A DNA stretch of 64,000 bases. Source: Cercophora sp. LCS_1. Lineage: Eukaryota > Ascomycota > Sordariomycetes > Sordariales > Lasiosphaeriaceae. Position numbers and translations under genes: made by a program. The DNA is taken from assembly GCA_036250225.1 (NCBI GenBank), contig JAPZLL010000041.1, positions 186,001-250,000 on the forward strand. The letters are read 5' to 3'. Shown here piece after piece: positions 30,978 to 41,453 of this stretch. The first letter of the stretch is position 1, and the number at the start of each line of letters is the position of its first letter. The notes below the pieces were generated by a model that saw nothing but the letters and a program-made list of their open reading frames with translations, made no database searches and was not told the DNA's origin.

Positions 30978-31065
30978 GCAAGGCGGCGGTAACAACTATA
31001 ACAATGGCAACGGCAACGGTAATGGGAATGGGAACGGCTTCGGTGGTTTCGGTGATAACTATTAG
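29111..31065 (+). CDS. HAD-superfamily 'Swiss Army Knife' RNA-repair-like protein with RGG and poly-Asn tail
   Basis: Two exons, 29111-29348 and 29405-31065, give 632 residues. Intron 29349-29404 (GTAACT) cuts directly after the HAD nucleophile motif: IHVYDFDNT joins LFKTPLPNQKVW, so DxDxT is at about 75-79. The next conserved block, NAHTIGTLANPGAFVNGGWW, and later LLTGRSESGFGELI and IYEDRPKHVKAF (HAD motif with Glu-Asp) match the HAD_SAK_1 domain of proteins proposed to take part in RNA repair. A middle domain (about 210-400) is unassigned. The tail has RGG/GRG clusters (about 500-545), a stretch of 12 Asn coded by AAC only, and GN repeats. The first 30 residues are basic/hydroxylated and could be a mitochondrial presequence; an alternative start is Met21. 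RNA binding is inferred from the RGG tail. No catalytic activity is proven by sequence. Confidence 0.8.
30940..30975 (+). repeat. (AAC)12 codon repeat encoding poly-Asn
   Basis: Twelve perfect AAC triplets in frame near the C-terminus of the RNA-repair-like protein; probably length-variable between strains. Confidence 0.95.
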
Positions 31066-32803
31066 GGCATGGTCTGAGGCACGGGCGTCTTAGTTTGTGT
31101 CTTGATTTGTGTGTGATTAGGGTTGGAGGAAGCATGTAGATTAGCATACCCCTTCTTTGAGCGAGTTCGGCATACCCAGGCAGGGAAAAGGTGTGCAACG
31201 GGAAACGTGGGACATGGAGTTCATGGTGTTTTAAGTCGCGCCTGATGTACAGCTATCGGGGCAGCTATGGCAGGTATCTATAAATATCCTGCTAGGTAGT
31301 CAATGATGGCAGGGATATACATCCAAACATCGGCTTCCTTTTGTGTGATCCTGATGATTTTGCTCGAATTTGACAGCTCTAGTTGGCCTCTGTCTGTCAA
31401 GCACTGGGTGGGTTGGGCGAATATCGTCATTCTGCCCACGAACCGCAGTGAGAGGCAGCTCCGGGCACACTTGCAGGATCACAGGACCGGGATGTCTCCG
31501 GGCGTTAAGCTGTCGAATAGCCCAGGCTGTTACAAGCTCTCTCGAGTCGGTCAAACACATGGAAGGTTGGTTTCTTCTACCCTTCTCGAGACCCTGGCAG
31601 GCTCACTCAACAGTTCCCTTCTAAGCATAATGTTTGCTGCGCCGACGAGCGAAAGACTGAGCACTCAGATCTCAATCATCCCTTGACAGTCCGTGACCCA
31701 GCGAGTGCTACCGACCTAGAACCTCAACACCCCGATCCGGAGATCACGACGTCAACAAAAGCCCCGGTCATCCCATTAACCAGTTCTACGAACCACCGAA
31801 ACATATGAGCCAACCCGTTCCATCCATCAATCCAAACTCAGTTGCCCCAAAACGGAAGAATACCCACACCAGCTACTCCACACTACGTCAGCCCCATGAA
31901 CAAACAGAACAACCAACATCGGAAGAAAAGTACAAACAAGGAATGACATCATACCAGAAGAGCCCCCAACCACAACGGTGTTACCACCATTGCCACCAGC
32001 AGTGGTAGTGGCAGTGGTCTCGGCGGAAGGAGAAGGAGAGATGGTCGTGGAAGGGCTGGAGGTTGTTGTAAGAAAGAGAGAAGACTGTCGAAAGGACTGG
32101 AGGTTGGGCTTATAGAGAGATGGGAAGAAGATCACTGGGTTGTTGGCTGCGGTTATAACAGCAAAGCCGGAGGATGGGAGAGAGAATGGGAGGAAGGTGC
32201 GTCGTGTTTGGATACGTCCTGTGGTCTGCAATCGGGGCCGATAGGAGGACTCATGACCATCAAGGTGTTTTCGGACGGAATCGGGTACACCATCCGTTCG
32301 GTACCTGGTGCTGCTTCTTGGGGATTTTCGAGGAGTGGCATGCTGGTAGATGAACTGCCCCTTAACGTCCTGCTCGGCTCACGCTCTCGACTATGGCGTG
32401 GAATAATAGGACTCTTGCTGAGTGAAGCCATTGACATGCTTGGGATGGATCATGCGCAATGCCAAAAGGGAAGACGGTAAGCTTGTCGAAAGGCTTCACT
32501 CTGAGGTGGCCACTCATTTCTCATCTGGTAACTGAAAATATAGTAGTCATGGCTTGACGCTCGATAATGCCTCGTCGTGAGCGTTCAATTTGAGAGGGCT
32601 GTGATACGAGGAAGCCTCTAACGAAGGCTACATACATGCTTGAGTGAGCCTGTCATCAAGATCAGCGACGACATGCCCCGTGTGCGTAGTCATTCTCACA
32701 ACCTTAAGAATAAGCCAGAATGAGACTCCAGCCCACAAAAAGATCCCACGAAATCACATGAACATCTATCAACCCCAAGATCTTTGGCTTAGGCCTATCC
32801 ACT
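31066..32803. other. Intergenic between convergent RNA-repair-like gene and 275-aa gene
   Basis: About 1.7 kb. A minus-strand frame at 31827-32231 has a Ser/Thr-rich part followed by a hydrophobic stretch (MMSFLVCTFLPMLVVLFV), reminiscent of a GPI-anchored protein end, but it continues 23 residues past the hydrophobic segment and has no convincing signal peptide, so I do not call it a gene. Confidence 0.4.
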
Positions 32804-33675
32804 TCACGAAAAATGCGCCATCTCTATCGCTCCGCCTAGGATGGGGGCCAAGACATCGGCCAACTTTCCTGCAGCTTGCGAGTGCTCCCCGTCCGCGCCA
32901 GCACAGTCCAGAATCTCGTCGAACAAGTCCGTGAGTTCCTCGAACGGGGACTGGAAAACCCAGCCACCAGTCCCAGCATCAATCCCGAGGGATTCGCGAA
33001 ACTCTTTAACGCCCTCGTAGCCTTGGCTGAGAATCGACTCAACCATATCCATCATCACCCGACTCTGGATGACAATCTCGCGAGCATGCCACTGTCTCGT
33101 CAGCGAGAATTCTAACCATTGGTAGTGCGACTTACGCTGCCTAGTCCCCCGCAATGACGGAGCAAGATGCCGTACTTTGTGGTCTCAGGATTGCAGTCAT
33201 CCTCCTCCGCATCGTAACCATCCATTCTGGGGTGCTTGGGCCAATCGATCTCAGCATCGGGTGCGGACGACCAGACAAGATTAGAGCACCCTGGGAATCC
33301 ACAAGCGCAGATGAGGTAGAGATTCTTGGTTTCTAGGCCACGGGTGACTCCGGAAGCCGCGCTTGAGTCCTGGTCCATGACATCGGGCCTGATACCGAAA
33401 ATAAAAACGTACCGAGCACCGCGGGAGGTCTGTGTGGTTGTGTGATACTGAATGGCAGGAGAAGTGACTGCTTGAGAAGGCTGATCATCGTTCGAACCAA
33501 AGGACGAGACACTGTAAGAGGAGACACTGGTCGGTGAGTCGAAGAGGAAGCCGGGCGGAGACTGAGATGGCGAGTTGGGTCTCTCTTCATTACCAGCGGA
33601 GGAGTCACTGTTCGTGGGTGACGCCGGACCGCTGGGTAAGTTCATGTCCACTGGGACGGGCTCTGAGGCAGCCAT
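32804..33675 (-). CDS. Uncharacterised fungal protein, 275 residues
   Basis: Two exons, in order of translation 33675-33136 and 33091-32804; the 44-bp intron 33092-33135 has donor GTAAGT, branch CTGAC and acceptor GACAG. I do not recognise the family. Residues 1-75 are Ser/Pro-rich and disordered (MAASEPVPVDMNLPSGPASP, SSYSVSSFGSNDDQPSQ). From about 90 the sequence looks folded: ARYVFIFGIRPDVM, NLYLICACGFPGCSNLVWSS, KYGILLRHCGGLGS, then an alpha-helical end (EIVIQSRVMMDMVESILSQG, FEELTDLFDEILDCAG). The CACGFPGCSN pattern could bind a metal. The clean splice and the change from disordered to structured composition support a real gene. It lies head-to-tail with the secreted-protein gene upstream on the same strand. 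Confidence 0.68.
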
Positions 33676-34620
33676 GATGAATTGTTTGGATATCGTACCG
33701 GAGCTTGTGTTCTGGCCGGTGGTGGGAAGAGTTTGAGGAGAAGAGCTCCCCTACCTGTATAGGTCTGTATGAAGGGGCATTTATTACCACTTGGATGGTC
33801 ACAAAAGCACCAGAATCATCGATTGATGCAAAGACAGGGGCGCCTGACCAGAGCCGTTGAAGGTGAGATAGAGGCAGTCGCATAGAACAAAATGTCTTTG
33901 TGAGTAGTATGAATGATAGCTTTGAGTGGTTGACTGTTTGCCGATGCAGGAAAGTATCACCTGGTTCAGGCAACACATCAATGAGAGAGGTAAGGCAAAC
34001 TCTCCACAGAAAAAGAATGGAGGTGACAAGTACCCGGCGACCTGCTGAAGAGTGGGAAGGAACCAAGGGAAGTCGCACCCTGGCAGTCTTCCGCGCAGCC
34101 CGGAATTTTGTCTCACCTGCACGATCGTTTATTCTTGCCTTCCAAGACAAACACCAAACACAGAGCATCAGGTCACCGCCCGCCTATGAGTTGCAGAGTA
34201 ACAAACTACTCCCAGCCCCGTGTCTCATTTGCGCTTTGCCCCAGTTATCACTCTCCTTTGAATGTCACCCGAGTTCCCTGAGTCAAAAAAACGCCAGCAC
34301 TCATCCATCTAAAACAGTGATCCCGACGGCCGCCCGCGAAAGAAGACCTAGCTCCAAGCAAACAGTGTTGAATCACTCCCTGCTTGAGACCAACACATGC
34401 AACCCTCACGCGCCTCCTTCCCGTGAGCTCGCCCCGAAGCGTGTTAACTTACACCAAACGAAGCGGCTAACCACCATGAAATTCAAGCTGAAATGGAAAC
34501 CCCAAGTGAGACAACCTGGACAACCTGGACAACCTGGACATCTCGCTATTGATAACATACAATCTTAAATGCAGCACAGTTGATAACCCATCCCTGGCAG
34601 ACCCATCACCATCCCGCCCA
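33676..34620. other. Intergenic, 275-aa gene to small secreted protein gene
   Basis: About 950 bp between two minus-strand genes. A plus-strand frame (33900-34568) has no recognisable content. A 9-bp unit GACAACCTG/GGACAACCT is repeated at 34510-34538 (three copies). Confidence 0.45.
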
Positions 34621-34965
34621 CTACCATTCGCAAGGTCTCTCGTCCCAAACAGATCGACCGCCGCCGCGCTCTTCCACGATACGGAGGCATCTTTTCCCCT
34701 GGTTGTCGAAATAGAAGTGACCGCGTTTCTTGGGAAAATCAAGGCAGAGCTCCCTCATACCCGCAAAGGGTCGCGAGTGGCAACCATCGCCGGCAGGCGC
34801 AAACGCGGCGTCTGGCTGGGGGTATGAGAACCGCCACACACCCCAGAAGCGACATTCGCTCTGGTCATCATGTGGCAAGCAAGCCGTGTTGACCTCAAGT
34901 GAGTCTGCGGCGACCGTAGCGGCTTGGAATCCGAATATGGTGAGGGCGAGGAAGGAAAGCTTCAT
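34621..34965 (-). CDS. Small secreted six-cysteine protein
   Basis: Intronless frame of 114 residues. The start MKLSFLALTIFGFQAATVAA is a textbook signal peptide with cleavage likely after residue 20. The mature part, about 94 residues, has six Cys (NTACLPHD, SECRFWG, GDGCHSR, RELCLDF, KRCLRIV, RPCEW), enough for three disulfides, and is rich in Trp/Phe/Arg. I do not recognise the family. Size, signal peptide and Cys count are those of fungal small secreted proteins, a class that includes effectors, antimicrobial proteins and hydrophobin-like proteins; the Cys spacing is not that of a hydrophobin. Role unknown. Confidence 0.7.
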   Translation of the reverse strand: MKLSFLALTIFGFQAATVAADSLEVNTACLPHDDQSECRFWGVWRFSYPQPDAAFAPAGDGCHSRPFAGMRELCLDFPKKRGHFYFDNQGKRCLRIVEERGGGRSVWDERPCEW

Positions 34966-35780
34966 CTTAACGACGTGCTACGGCCGTGTTAGCCATGTGA
35001 CCATCACCTCCTATCCTGGTTCTTACTTACCCTTGGTAGCAATGGGGGATAGTCAACGGGTAAAGAGATGGCGCGCCGGTCAAGTACGAAGGTAATGTCA
35101 AGTGAGTAGGCTTAGCGCTGGCTTTATACCACGGATAGCAGAGCTAAACCCGTCGGGATCCATCATGGGAGATTAACTGTTGGCCGCATTGAGGCTTTGT
35201 ATGAGGGACAAGACTCTATTGAGGAGACAAGGCGTTCTCGGAGTAAAACGGGTGATAGTCGGCCAATTCAACTATTGACTGAAGGATTCAGGAGCCAGCC
35301 GCGGGAATGCAACCAACGGCCCGCTGGATCCCAGAAATGGCAAGTAAATGCCACCGTCTCACACACTGACTCGGTGAAACCTGGTAAGTAATCCTCCCGG
35401 CTTTTGCCTCACGAGGTTATCATTGCTACCATATCATGGGCCTGGTCACCGTCTCGCCTTGGTAAAGCGGGGTGGTGGATCGAAGGATTCACGCGGTCTC
35501 AAACTGATAAATCCTCAAGGTCCTCACGATGGAACCCTACAGCCAATGCTCCTATTGAATGACACTTGAGGAGCCGTCAAAATGGGTGAAAAATGCATTC
35601 CTTCCCCGTAAACCACCAGGCCCGAAGGCCATCGCGCACCGCTTACTCACAACACATCATCCCACCCCCCTTTCCGCAACAACAACAACAAAAAAGGACC
35701 TCATTCCTATCACACCTCCGAAAAAAAAAGGAAGAAAAAAGAAAAAAAGTGATGTCCAGTTTCAACTGGAAAGGTTTTCA
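34966..35780. other. Intergenic, upstream of small secreted protein gene
   Basis: About 815 bp. It holds the secreted-protein promoter. A purine run of about 30 bases (mostly A) lies at 35719-35752, just beyond the 3' end of the tRNA-Gly gene. On that gene's strand the run reads as T-rich and probably includes its RNA polymerase III terminator. Confidence 0.5.
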
Positions 35781-35851
35781 TGCGTCAGCCGCGAATCGAA
35801 CGCGGGGCCCATCGATGGCAACGATGGATTTTACCACTAAACCACTGACGC
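35781..35851 (-). tRNA. tRNA-Gly (GCC)
   Basis: 71 nt, no intron. The acceptor stem GCGTCAG pairs with CTGACGC, discriminator A. The anticodon stem CATCG/CGATG encloses loop TTGCCAT, giving anticodon GCC (complement of 35817-35819). The T arm is CCGCG-TTCGATT-CGCGG. The A and B boxes look intact. Confidence 0.96.
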
Positions 35852-36045
35852 CTGATGGAGGTTTTACTTCACTCAACCCCCTTATACCGTGCCTCTTCCC
35901 GTTCCCATTGCCTCCACCCAAGCGAAAAAAAAAACAAGCCTCCAGTCCCCACCAAACCCTACCTCCCTCAACCTCTCCACCTTTACACACCCCCACCACA
36001 CTCAAAAGCAGCTTTTCCGAACTCTTTCTTCAACAACAATCACAA

Positions 36046-36132
36046 TCGGGTATGGTGTAGCGGTAACATCGCTGACTCTCATCACAGGTGAGATCAACTC
36101 AGCAGCCCGGGGTTCGACTCCCCGTATCCGAG
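36046..36132 (+). tRNA. tRNA-Glu (CTC) with 16-nt intron
   Basis: 71 nt mature. Acceptor TCGGGTA/TATCCGA with one G-U pair, discriminator G; D stem GTGT/ACAT; anticodon stem GCTGA/TCAGC; anticodon CTC at 36078-36080; the intron occupies 36082-36097 in the canonical place one base 3' of the anticodon; T arm CGGGG-TTCGACT-CCCCG. Confidence 0.92.
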
Positions 36133-36198
36133 ATCCCAGGCATGACTTTTCATTCACCCCTTTCACAACTACGGCTCAGGCCCACCTGAGCAATGTAA

Positions 36199-36280
36199 TC
36201 TTCCGTAGTATAGTGGTCAGTATGTGAGCTTGTCATTCTAGACATCGCTCGAGACCCGGGTTCAATTCCCGGCGGGAGAG
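36199..36280 (+). tRNA. tRNA-Asp (GTC) with 10-nt intron
   Basis: 72 nt mature. Acceptor TCTTCCG/CGGGAGA with one U-G pair, discriminator G; D arm GTAT-AGTGGTCA-GTAT; anticodon stem TGAGC/GCTCG; anticodon GTC at 36232-36234; a 10-nt intron TTCTAGACAT at 36236-36245; T arm CCGGG-TTCAATT-CCCGG. Confidence 0.92.
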
Positions 36281-36843
36281 GAGAAATGAAGCCTGTATAT
36301 TTTTGCCTGCCCTCGAGGAGGGTAGGGGTACTTTTGTTGTCTTGGGGAGGGCGATGGCAGTTGGGAGGGCGGATAGAAGGGTGACTTGACTGGTGATGTA
36401 TTTTCTTTGCTGTGTGGTATTAGTTGGGGCATGGCAAGTACGGGCTGAGCTTGCCAGGAGTTTTTGGAGTGAAGGTGAAGCTGGTGTTTAGTTCCCGTGT
36501 TTGGGTTCAGGGGCGCAAACAAACGTGTCACGTGTGGTTTCCGCAGGCACGTCTTGCTGACGGGACTTGAGGCGCCAGGATGCGATTGTATTGCTATTGT
36601 GTTCTCCTATCCTCCAACATCGACGATGATGAGAAACATGGCCAAGAAAACGTATAGTCATCCAGCATCATAACACTCATGATCCCTCATATCCTCCATT
36701 TTCCGCCACTGCATCTTCACGTCACCCCCCAAAAGACAAAAAATATCATTAAATCATGGGTTGTACAACAAACACCTTCCAATCCGACCCATTCCAGATA
36801 CATGCAATCATAGTTTTGTCCTCCCTTCCCGGGGGAGGTGTAT
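36281..36843. other. Intergenic, tRNA-Asp to metacaspase 3' end
   Basis: About 560 bp with no recognised feature; the 3' flank of the minus-strand metacaspase gene. Confidence 0.5.
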
Positions 36844-38617
36844 TTACATCACGAACAACAGGTTCGTGTCTGTTAGTATCATCTTGGTCAGTCCGGACAT
36901 GCTTTGAATGTTGTTACAAGATAGCTCTCACCAAGCGGGTGACTACAGGAAAGCTGCGGCTTCTGAGTATAACGTGTCTGCAGCTCATCGCGGATGCTAT
37001 TGAGCAGCTGCACGTAGCTTTGCTGCGGGTTCTTCTTGAGAGCGGTGATGAAAGCCCACGACATGGCTCCCGTAGCTTGCGAAGCGATGGTAGCATCGGC
37101 ACTGGGATGTGTTAGCAATGCCCCAAATGAGCCTGACAGGCGAGGAAAGGAAATGAGCAATGACAGTGCCAACGTGACTCGTCGCCCCAGGCCAAATCAC
37201 AGCCACCAGTTTTGGCTGGGATTGGACTGGAGCGGACATATGAGCCGGCAAATGCTAAGTACATAAAATCCTGGATGACGTCGTGTATGCATCCAGCCCA
37301 ACCAAACGCCGTTGTTTCCTTTCCTGAGACCATGCACACAACAAAACCATCCGACATCATGGGCATGTAATCATAATAAAGGGGTATACGTACGATGTCT
37401 GATCATCCTTGCTCCCAGACAGCATAATAACATCGGCTGGCGAAGTTTTTGTAGCGAGGGCTCTGTCGCGGGCATCGTCGCCACCTGCGGCTTTCTTGAA
37501 AAAGCCCATGATATTGCTCGCCACGCCGCCCAGATCGCCTTGGCTATATGCGGAAATAACACCCAACAAGCCCTGGCCGGCTTCCTTGGCGAGATTGGGC
37601 TCCTTGAGGATGCCCTGGGTCGAATAGATGTAAGGGAGGTCGAGCGCGGTGCCGGAATGGCAAGAGTCGAAGATGGCCGTCAAGCGCACTCCCCCATGCA
37701 ACGGGCGCACCATGATCCTGTGCATCTCATCGTCGGTAATGTGGCCAACTTGTCGGAAGTCGACCGGATAGATAACCTCATCGAACCCGTCTTCCTCATC
37801 GCCGTCAAGATCCTTGGTTTGACCGCCGTGGCCTGAGTAGTGGAAGAAGAGCGAGTCGTTGGGCCGGGCATCCTTGACCAGCCAGTGCATGGCTCTGAGG
37901 ATGTTTTGCTTCGTGGGCTGGCTCATTGGGTTCTGCTGGTCATCTGTGAGAATGACCATGTCCTCGCGCTTGTACCCAAAATTTTCACACAGGTATGACG
38001 ACATATTCCTGACGTCGTTAATACAGCCCCGAAGTTGCCCGCGCTGGCCAAAGTAGTTGATGCCAATTAGGAGCGCTTTCCTCCGACCGGTGCAGAGCGA
38101 GTATTGGAAAGCGTATCCCGGGGGAGCGCCGTATCCGAAGTGTTGCGGTGCTTGTGGCGGGGGTGGAGGCGCCGAGTGGTTCCCGTGGACGTACGAGTTC
38201 GAGTTCACCGATGGCATTGCTACAGATAAACATCAGCAAGGCTGTGTTGTTGGGGCGGCTTGGTGCACTCACTGGGCCGGCTATTGGCATATTGTGGTTG
38301 CTGGGGAGGATGGCTTGCATATCCCTGTGAAGGCTACATAATCAGTCCCTACCAAATCCACCGGTCTCGAATCACCAACCTGTTGGTAGCCGTACGGCTG
38401 CTGGGGTTGCGGAGGAGGTTGTTGGTATCCGTATGGGGCCTGGGGAGGAGGGCCCTGTTGGTAGCCATTGTAACTCTGGGGACTGAGAGCAATCAGATTC
38501 TGGACAGCCATTGAATATCGGGGACTCATACGGGTAGTGGTAGCCCGAGTATTGCTGCTGAGGCGGCGGCGCGCCATATCCGCCATGGCCGTAACTCGCA
38601 CCTGGGTATCCAGACAT
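36844..38617 (-). CDS. MCA1: Type I metacaspase
   Basis: Ca2+-dependent Arg/Lys-specific cysteine protease implicated in fungal cell death and protein quality control. Five exons, in order of translation: 38617-38532, 38482-38376, 38219-37394, 37101-36932, 36869-36844, giving 404 residues. The N-terminal prodomain (about 1-105) is Pro/Gln/Tyr/Gly-rich (MSGYPGASYGHGGYGAPPPQ; YGYQQPPPQPQQPYGYQQ). The caspase-like domain begins at GRRKALLIGINYFGQ. The catalytic His is in LFFHYSGHGGQTKDLDGDEE (His about 195), the catalytic Cys in AIFDSCHSGTALDLPY (Cys about 251). It ends SHPLDTNLLFVM; the last exon is 26 bp. Introns are 49, 156, 292 and 62 bp. The 156-bp and 292-bp introns are long for this window; the exon 2 donor (GTGATT) was chosen to keep frame and is the weakest join. 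Confidence 0.9.
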
Positions 38618-41453
38618 TATACAGACGAGAGAAGGACCGGGACTGAGGAAACTTGGGCCGTTTTAGAGCAAGCGGCCTGGATGGCCTCTCTCGTGTGGGA
38701 GAGGGATCTCGGCTTGGATCGGGCTGAGCGTGGTAGGACAGACCACGGAGGACGAGGGCGCGTTGGAGTTTATAGACGCGTAGTCTCGGAGGGTCGCAGA
38801 TTTCTCGATGGCGGAGCGTTTGAACCGCGACTGCGAAGACAAGGGGTGTGATTTCTAGCGAGCCGCAGTACTAGTGAGCATTGGCACAAGCCCCAAAGCG
38901 GCAGGAAATGGAGGTATAGCTCGAATGCACCGGCGCGTACCGAGGGGGCGGTCAAAGGTCGAGCTCTTGACGTGAGCTAGCCTGCGAGTTAGCAAGGAAT
39001 GGCAGGCTTACATGCAGCAGCAAGCAGGAGGCTTGGGTTTCGGGAGACAAGGGTCTGAATCGGGATGTGACTCCGTGATGTTGGGCAGGCGGGAGGTCGA
39101 GGAGGCGGAGGACGTGGACGCGGACGGGGCTGTCAAGCTGCGTTGAAGGAGGGGAAGAGTGTCTCTCCGGAGAAGCAAGGAGAGAAAGGGTGGGGTTAGC
39201 CCAATGCGGGCGCGCGTTTGCTGATTGGTTGTTGCTCGACTGCCCGGCGCCCCGGTCAGGATCCCCGCCAAGCGCAACGTGGGACCGTGGATCTCAGACG
39301 GGCCCAGGGAAAAAAAAAAAAGCATCAAAAGAAAAAATGCCGAAAGCGAACACCAGCTCGTGAGTCGCCTGCCTGAGCGCGCGCCTGAGCGAACAAACCC
39401 ACAACTATCCGTCTTACCCACTGCGTCCCTTGGACTCCGGCGGTCAAACGTCAGGATTCATCAATTCCGGCGAGCACGATGTCCGCGCCTGACAACTCAT
39501 CGAGCCCATCTCGGACATGAATCCAGTGAGTGCCCAGCACGGTTCACCTGTTCGACACTATTGTCTTGTTGCACATCGGAGCAGTCCAAGTTGGCAGCGA
39601 CAAGCCGCGCCACCCATCTGTTGCTACGAATTCACACAGAGCCGAAATTGTGCCATGAAAGTGATACCAGGGCCCTTCACACAGTTGGCAGTGGTGGAAC
39701 GTAGCGTCCTTCGATATCGTATGCTCACCAGTCCCGTCGCTGCTTTTCCGCAGGGTCCACGGCCAGCTGGCAGACATTCCAGGCCTTCCATATATCGAAT
39801 CCAAAGCGGTTAGCTCCGGAATCAGCGCCGGGTCGTCATTGGCTGCCGAGGGTCCAGAACGCGATGTGGCGCTGCTGAAAACCCCCTCTGACCATTCACA
39901 GATGCCGAATTCCGCAGGGGTGTATGCTTGGCTCGACATCAAGCTTCGACGCCATCAAGTCTCCTGCAGCAAACACACCTCATGTCAAACCCGCGACCCG
40001 TTTCAACAACCACAACAGCACGCGTTTTCCGCCATGGCAGGACCCCCAAAGGAATTTGTGTTTCAACTCCCCGCGAGAGAAAAAAAAAAGAGATGGGGTT
40101 TCTTTTTTATTCCCAGCGCTCATTTCCACTTGGGACGTCGCTCCTGCTCGGATTCCTCCGTCCCGAGGAGTGGGTTCATCAGTGGATATGCTCGGCCCGG
40201 CCGGTCTCCATCAAAATCCGGAGCCAATGGAGGGGATGCCGACCTTCCGACCGGCGACCGCAGCATCGCCCGCATCACGAATCCGCAATTCCCGCAACGG
40301 CACTTGATGTTGATCTGCGCCGGATGAAACCATCAGCCTTACCGTACCCCATGTGACTGATGCCCATGGCAGCTGCAACACCGACGCTGCCCAAACGCAT
40401 GCCGCGAAGAAAGCCCCTTTCTGCACGGTCAAACGCCTCTCGAAACATTGCGTGTTACCCTGCCTCGACGTGGCATCGGGGCACCGCCACCTTACCATCT
40501 CGTCGGCGTCGCTGGATGTCGGATGTGACGCTAGGCTACATGCCGGCGACGATCATCTACTGCATCGGTGAGCTAAACCACATCACTTGCAGCTTCGTCA
40601 TCCCACACCCTTCGAACCCTAAAGCCTAAATCCTTGGAGGCCTTAGAAGAGCGGAGCTATCGGCCCGTTCTAACCCACAACGTACCTTCTCCGCGCTGCC
40701 GACTTCTAAGCCACACCTACTTTGTCCCCCAGACGGCTGGAACAAGCTTCTGCTGCGGCACCGGAGATGTTTACCAGATCCTCGGGTCGTGCCCGATGGC
40801 GGTTGGAGTCTAGTCTGTGTCTTTTCTGTCTCTTTGACGGCCTCCGTCCCCGTTGGGCCACCATCTGTGCTTTGCCAGATCTGAGTCTGTGACACCATCA
40901 CTGCCGTAGCCCGGACCCGTAAACGTTGTGTGACGAGAAGCAACGACGCTTGTCCTCACGTCAGGAGTATAAACAATGATGGGAGGCCACCGGGTAAGCT
41001 TTTTCGTCTGTAGACGTTGACTGGACCATTGATCTTGACCACGCCAACCTGGCAAGCTGAGGACAGCTGTGATACTCGCCGATGAGGCAGATTTACGCTG
41101 AGGAGTCAGGATGACCCGGCTATGTGGCGCTTCCAGAAATAGATGAATCCAAGCAAACTGCCTCCAAACACCCATTCCATGCCCATCACGACTCAGGGGT
41201 AACCCTGAGGTCCCGATGGCAACGGGACGGGACGAAAAAATGTATCCTTGAACATCACGTCGCCAGCAGCTTTAGACGGAATCCGCCGCTACCAATGCTT
41301 CTGGCAAGGAACGAAATTGGGTATCGATTACCACATCCGCCGCCCATCTATGTACAGCCATTACCACCCCATTGCCACCACCCTTGGTATTGAACCCAAA
41401 CGCCTACCCAATACACTGGTTCCACCCATTATATATATGCCTTCAACATTCAG
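38618..41453. other. Longest gene-free stretch in the window
   Basis: About 2.8 kb between the metacaspase start and the LRO1 end. Both strands carry overlapping frames of 90-160 codons with no recognisable domain, signal peptide or splice-joined extension; the best, 39544-39942 on the minus strand, is not convincing. It contains A-runs near 39310 and 40080. It may include a non-coding RNA or an unrecognised fast-evolving gene. Confidence 0.4.

Noticed and set aside
31827..32231. Possible GPI-anchored protein on the minus strand
   Set aside because: Has a Ser/Thr-rich part and hydrophobic stretch, but no signal peptide and a 23-residue tail after the hydrophobic segment.
39544..39942. 132-codon minus-strand frame
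   Set aside because: Protein-like in places but no recognisable domain, no partner exon, and overlapped by equally long frames on the other strand.
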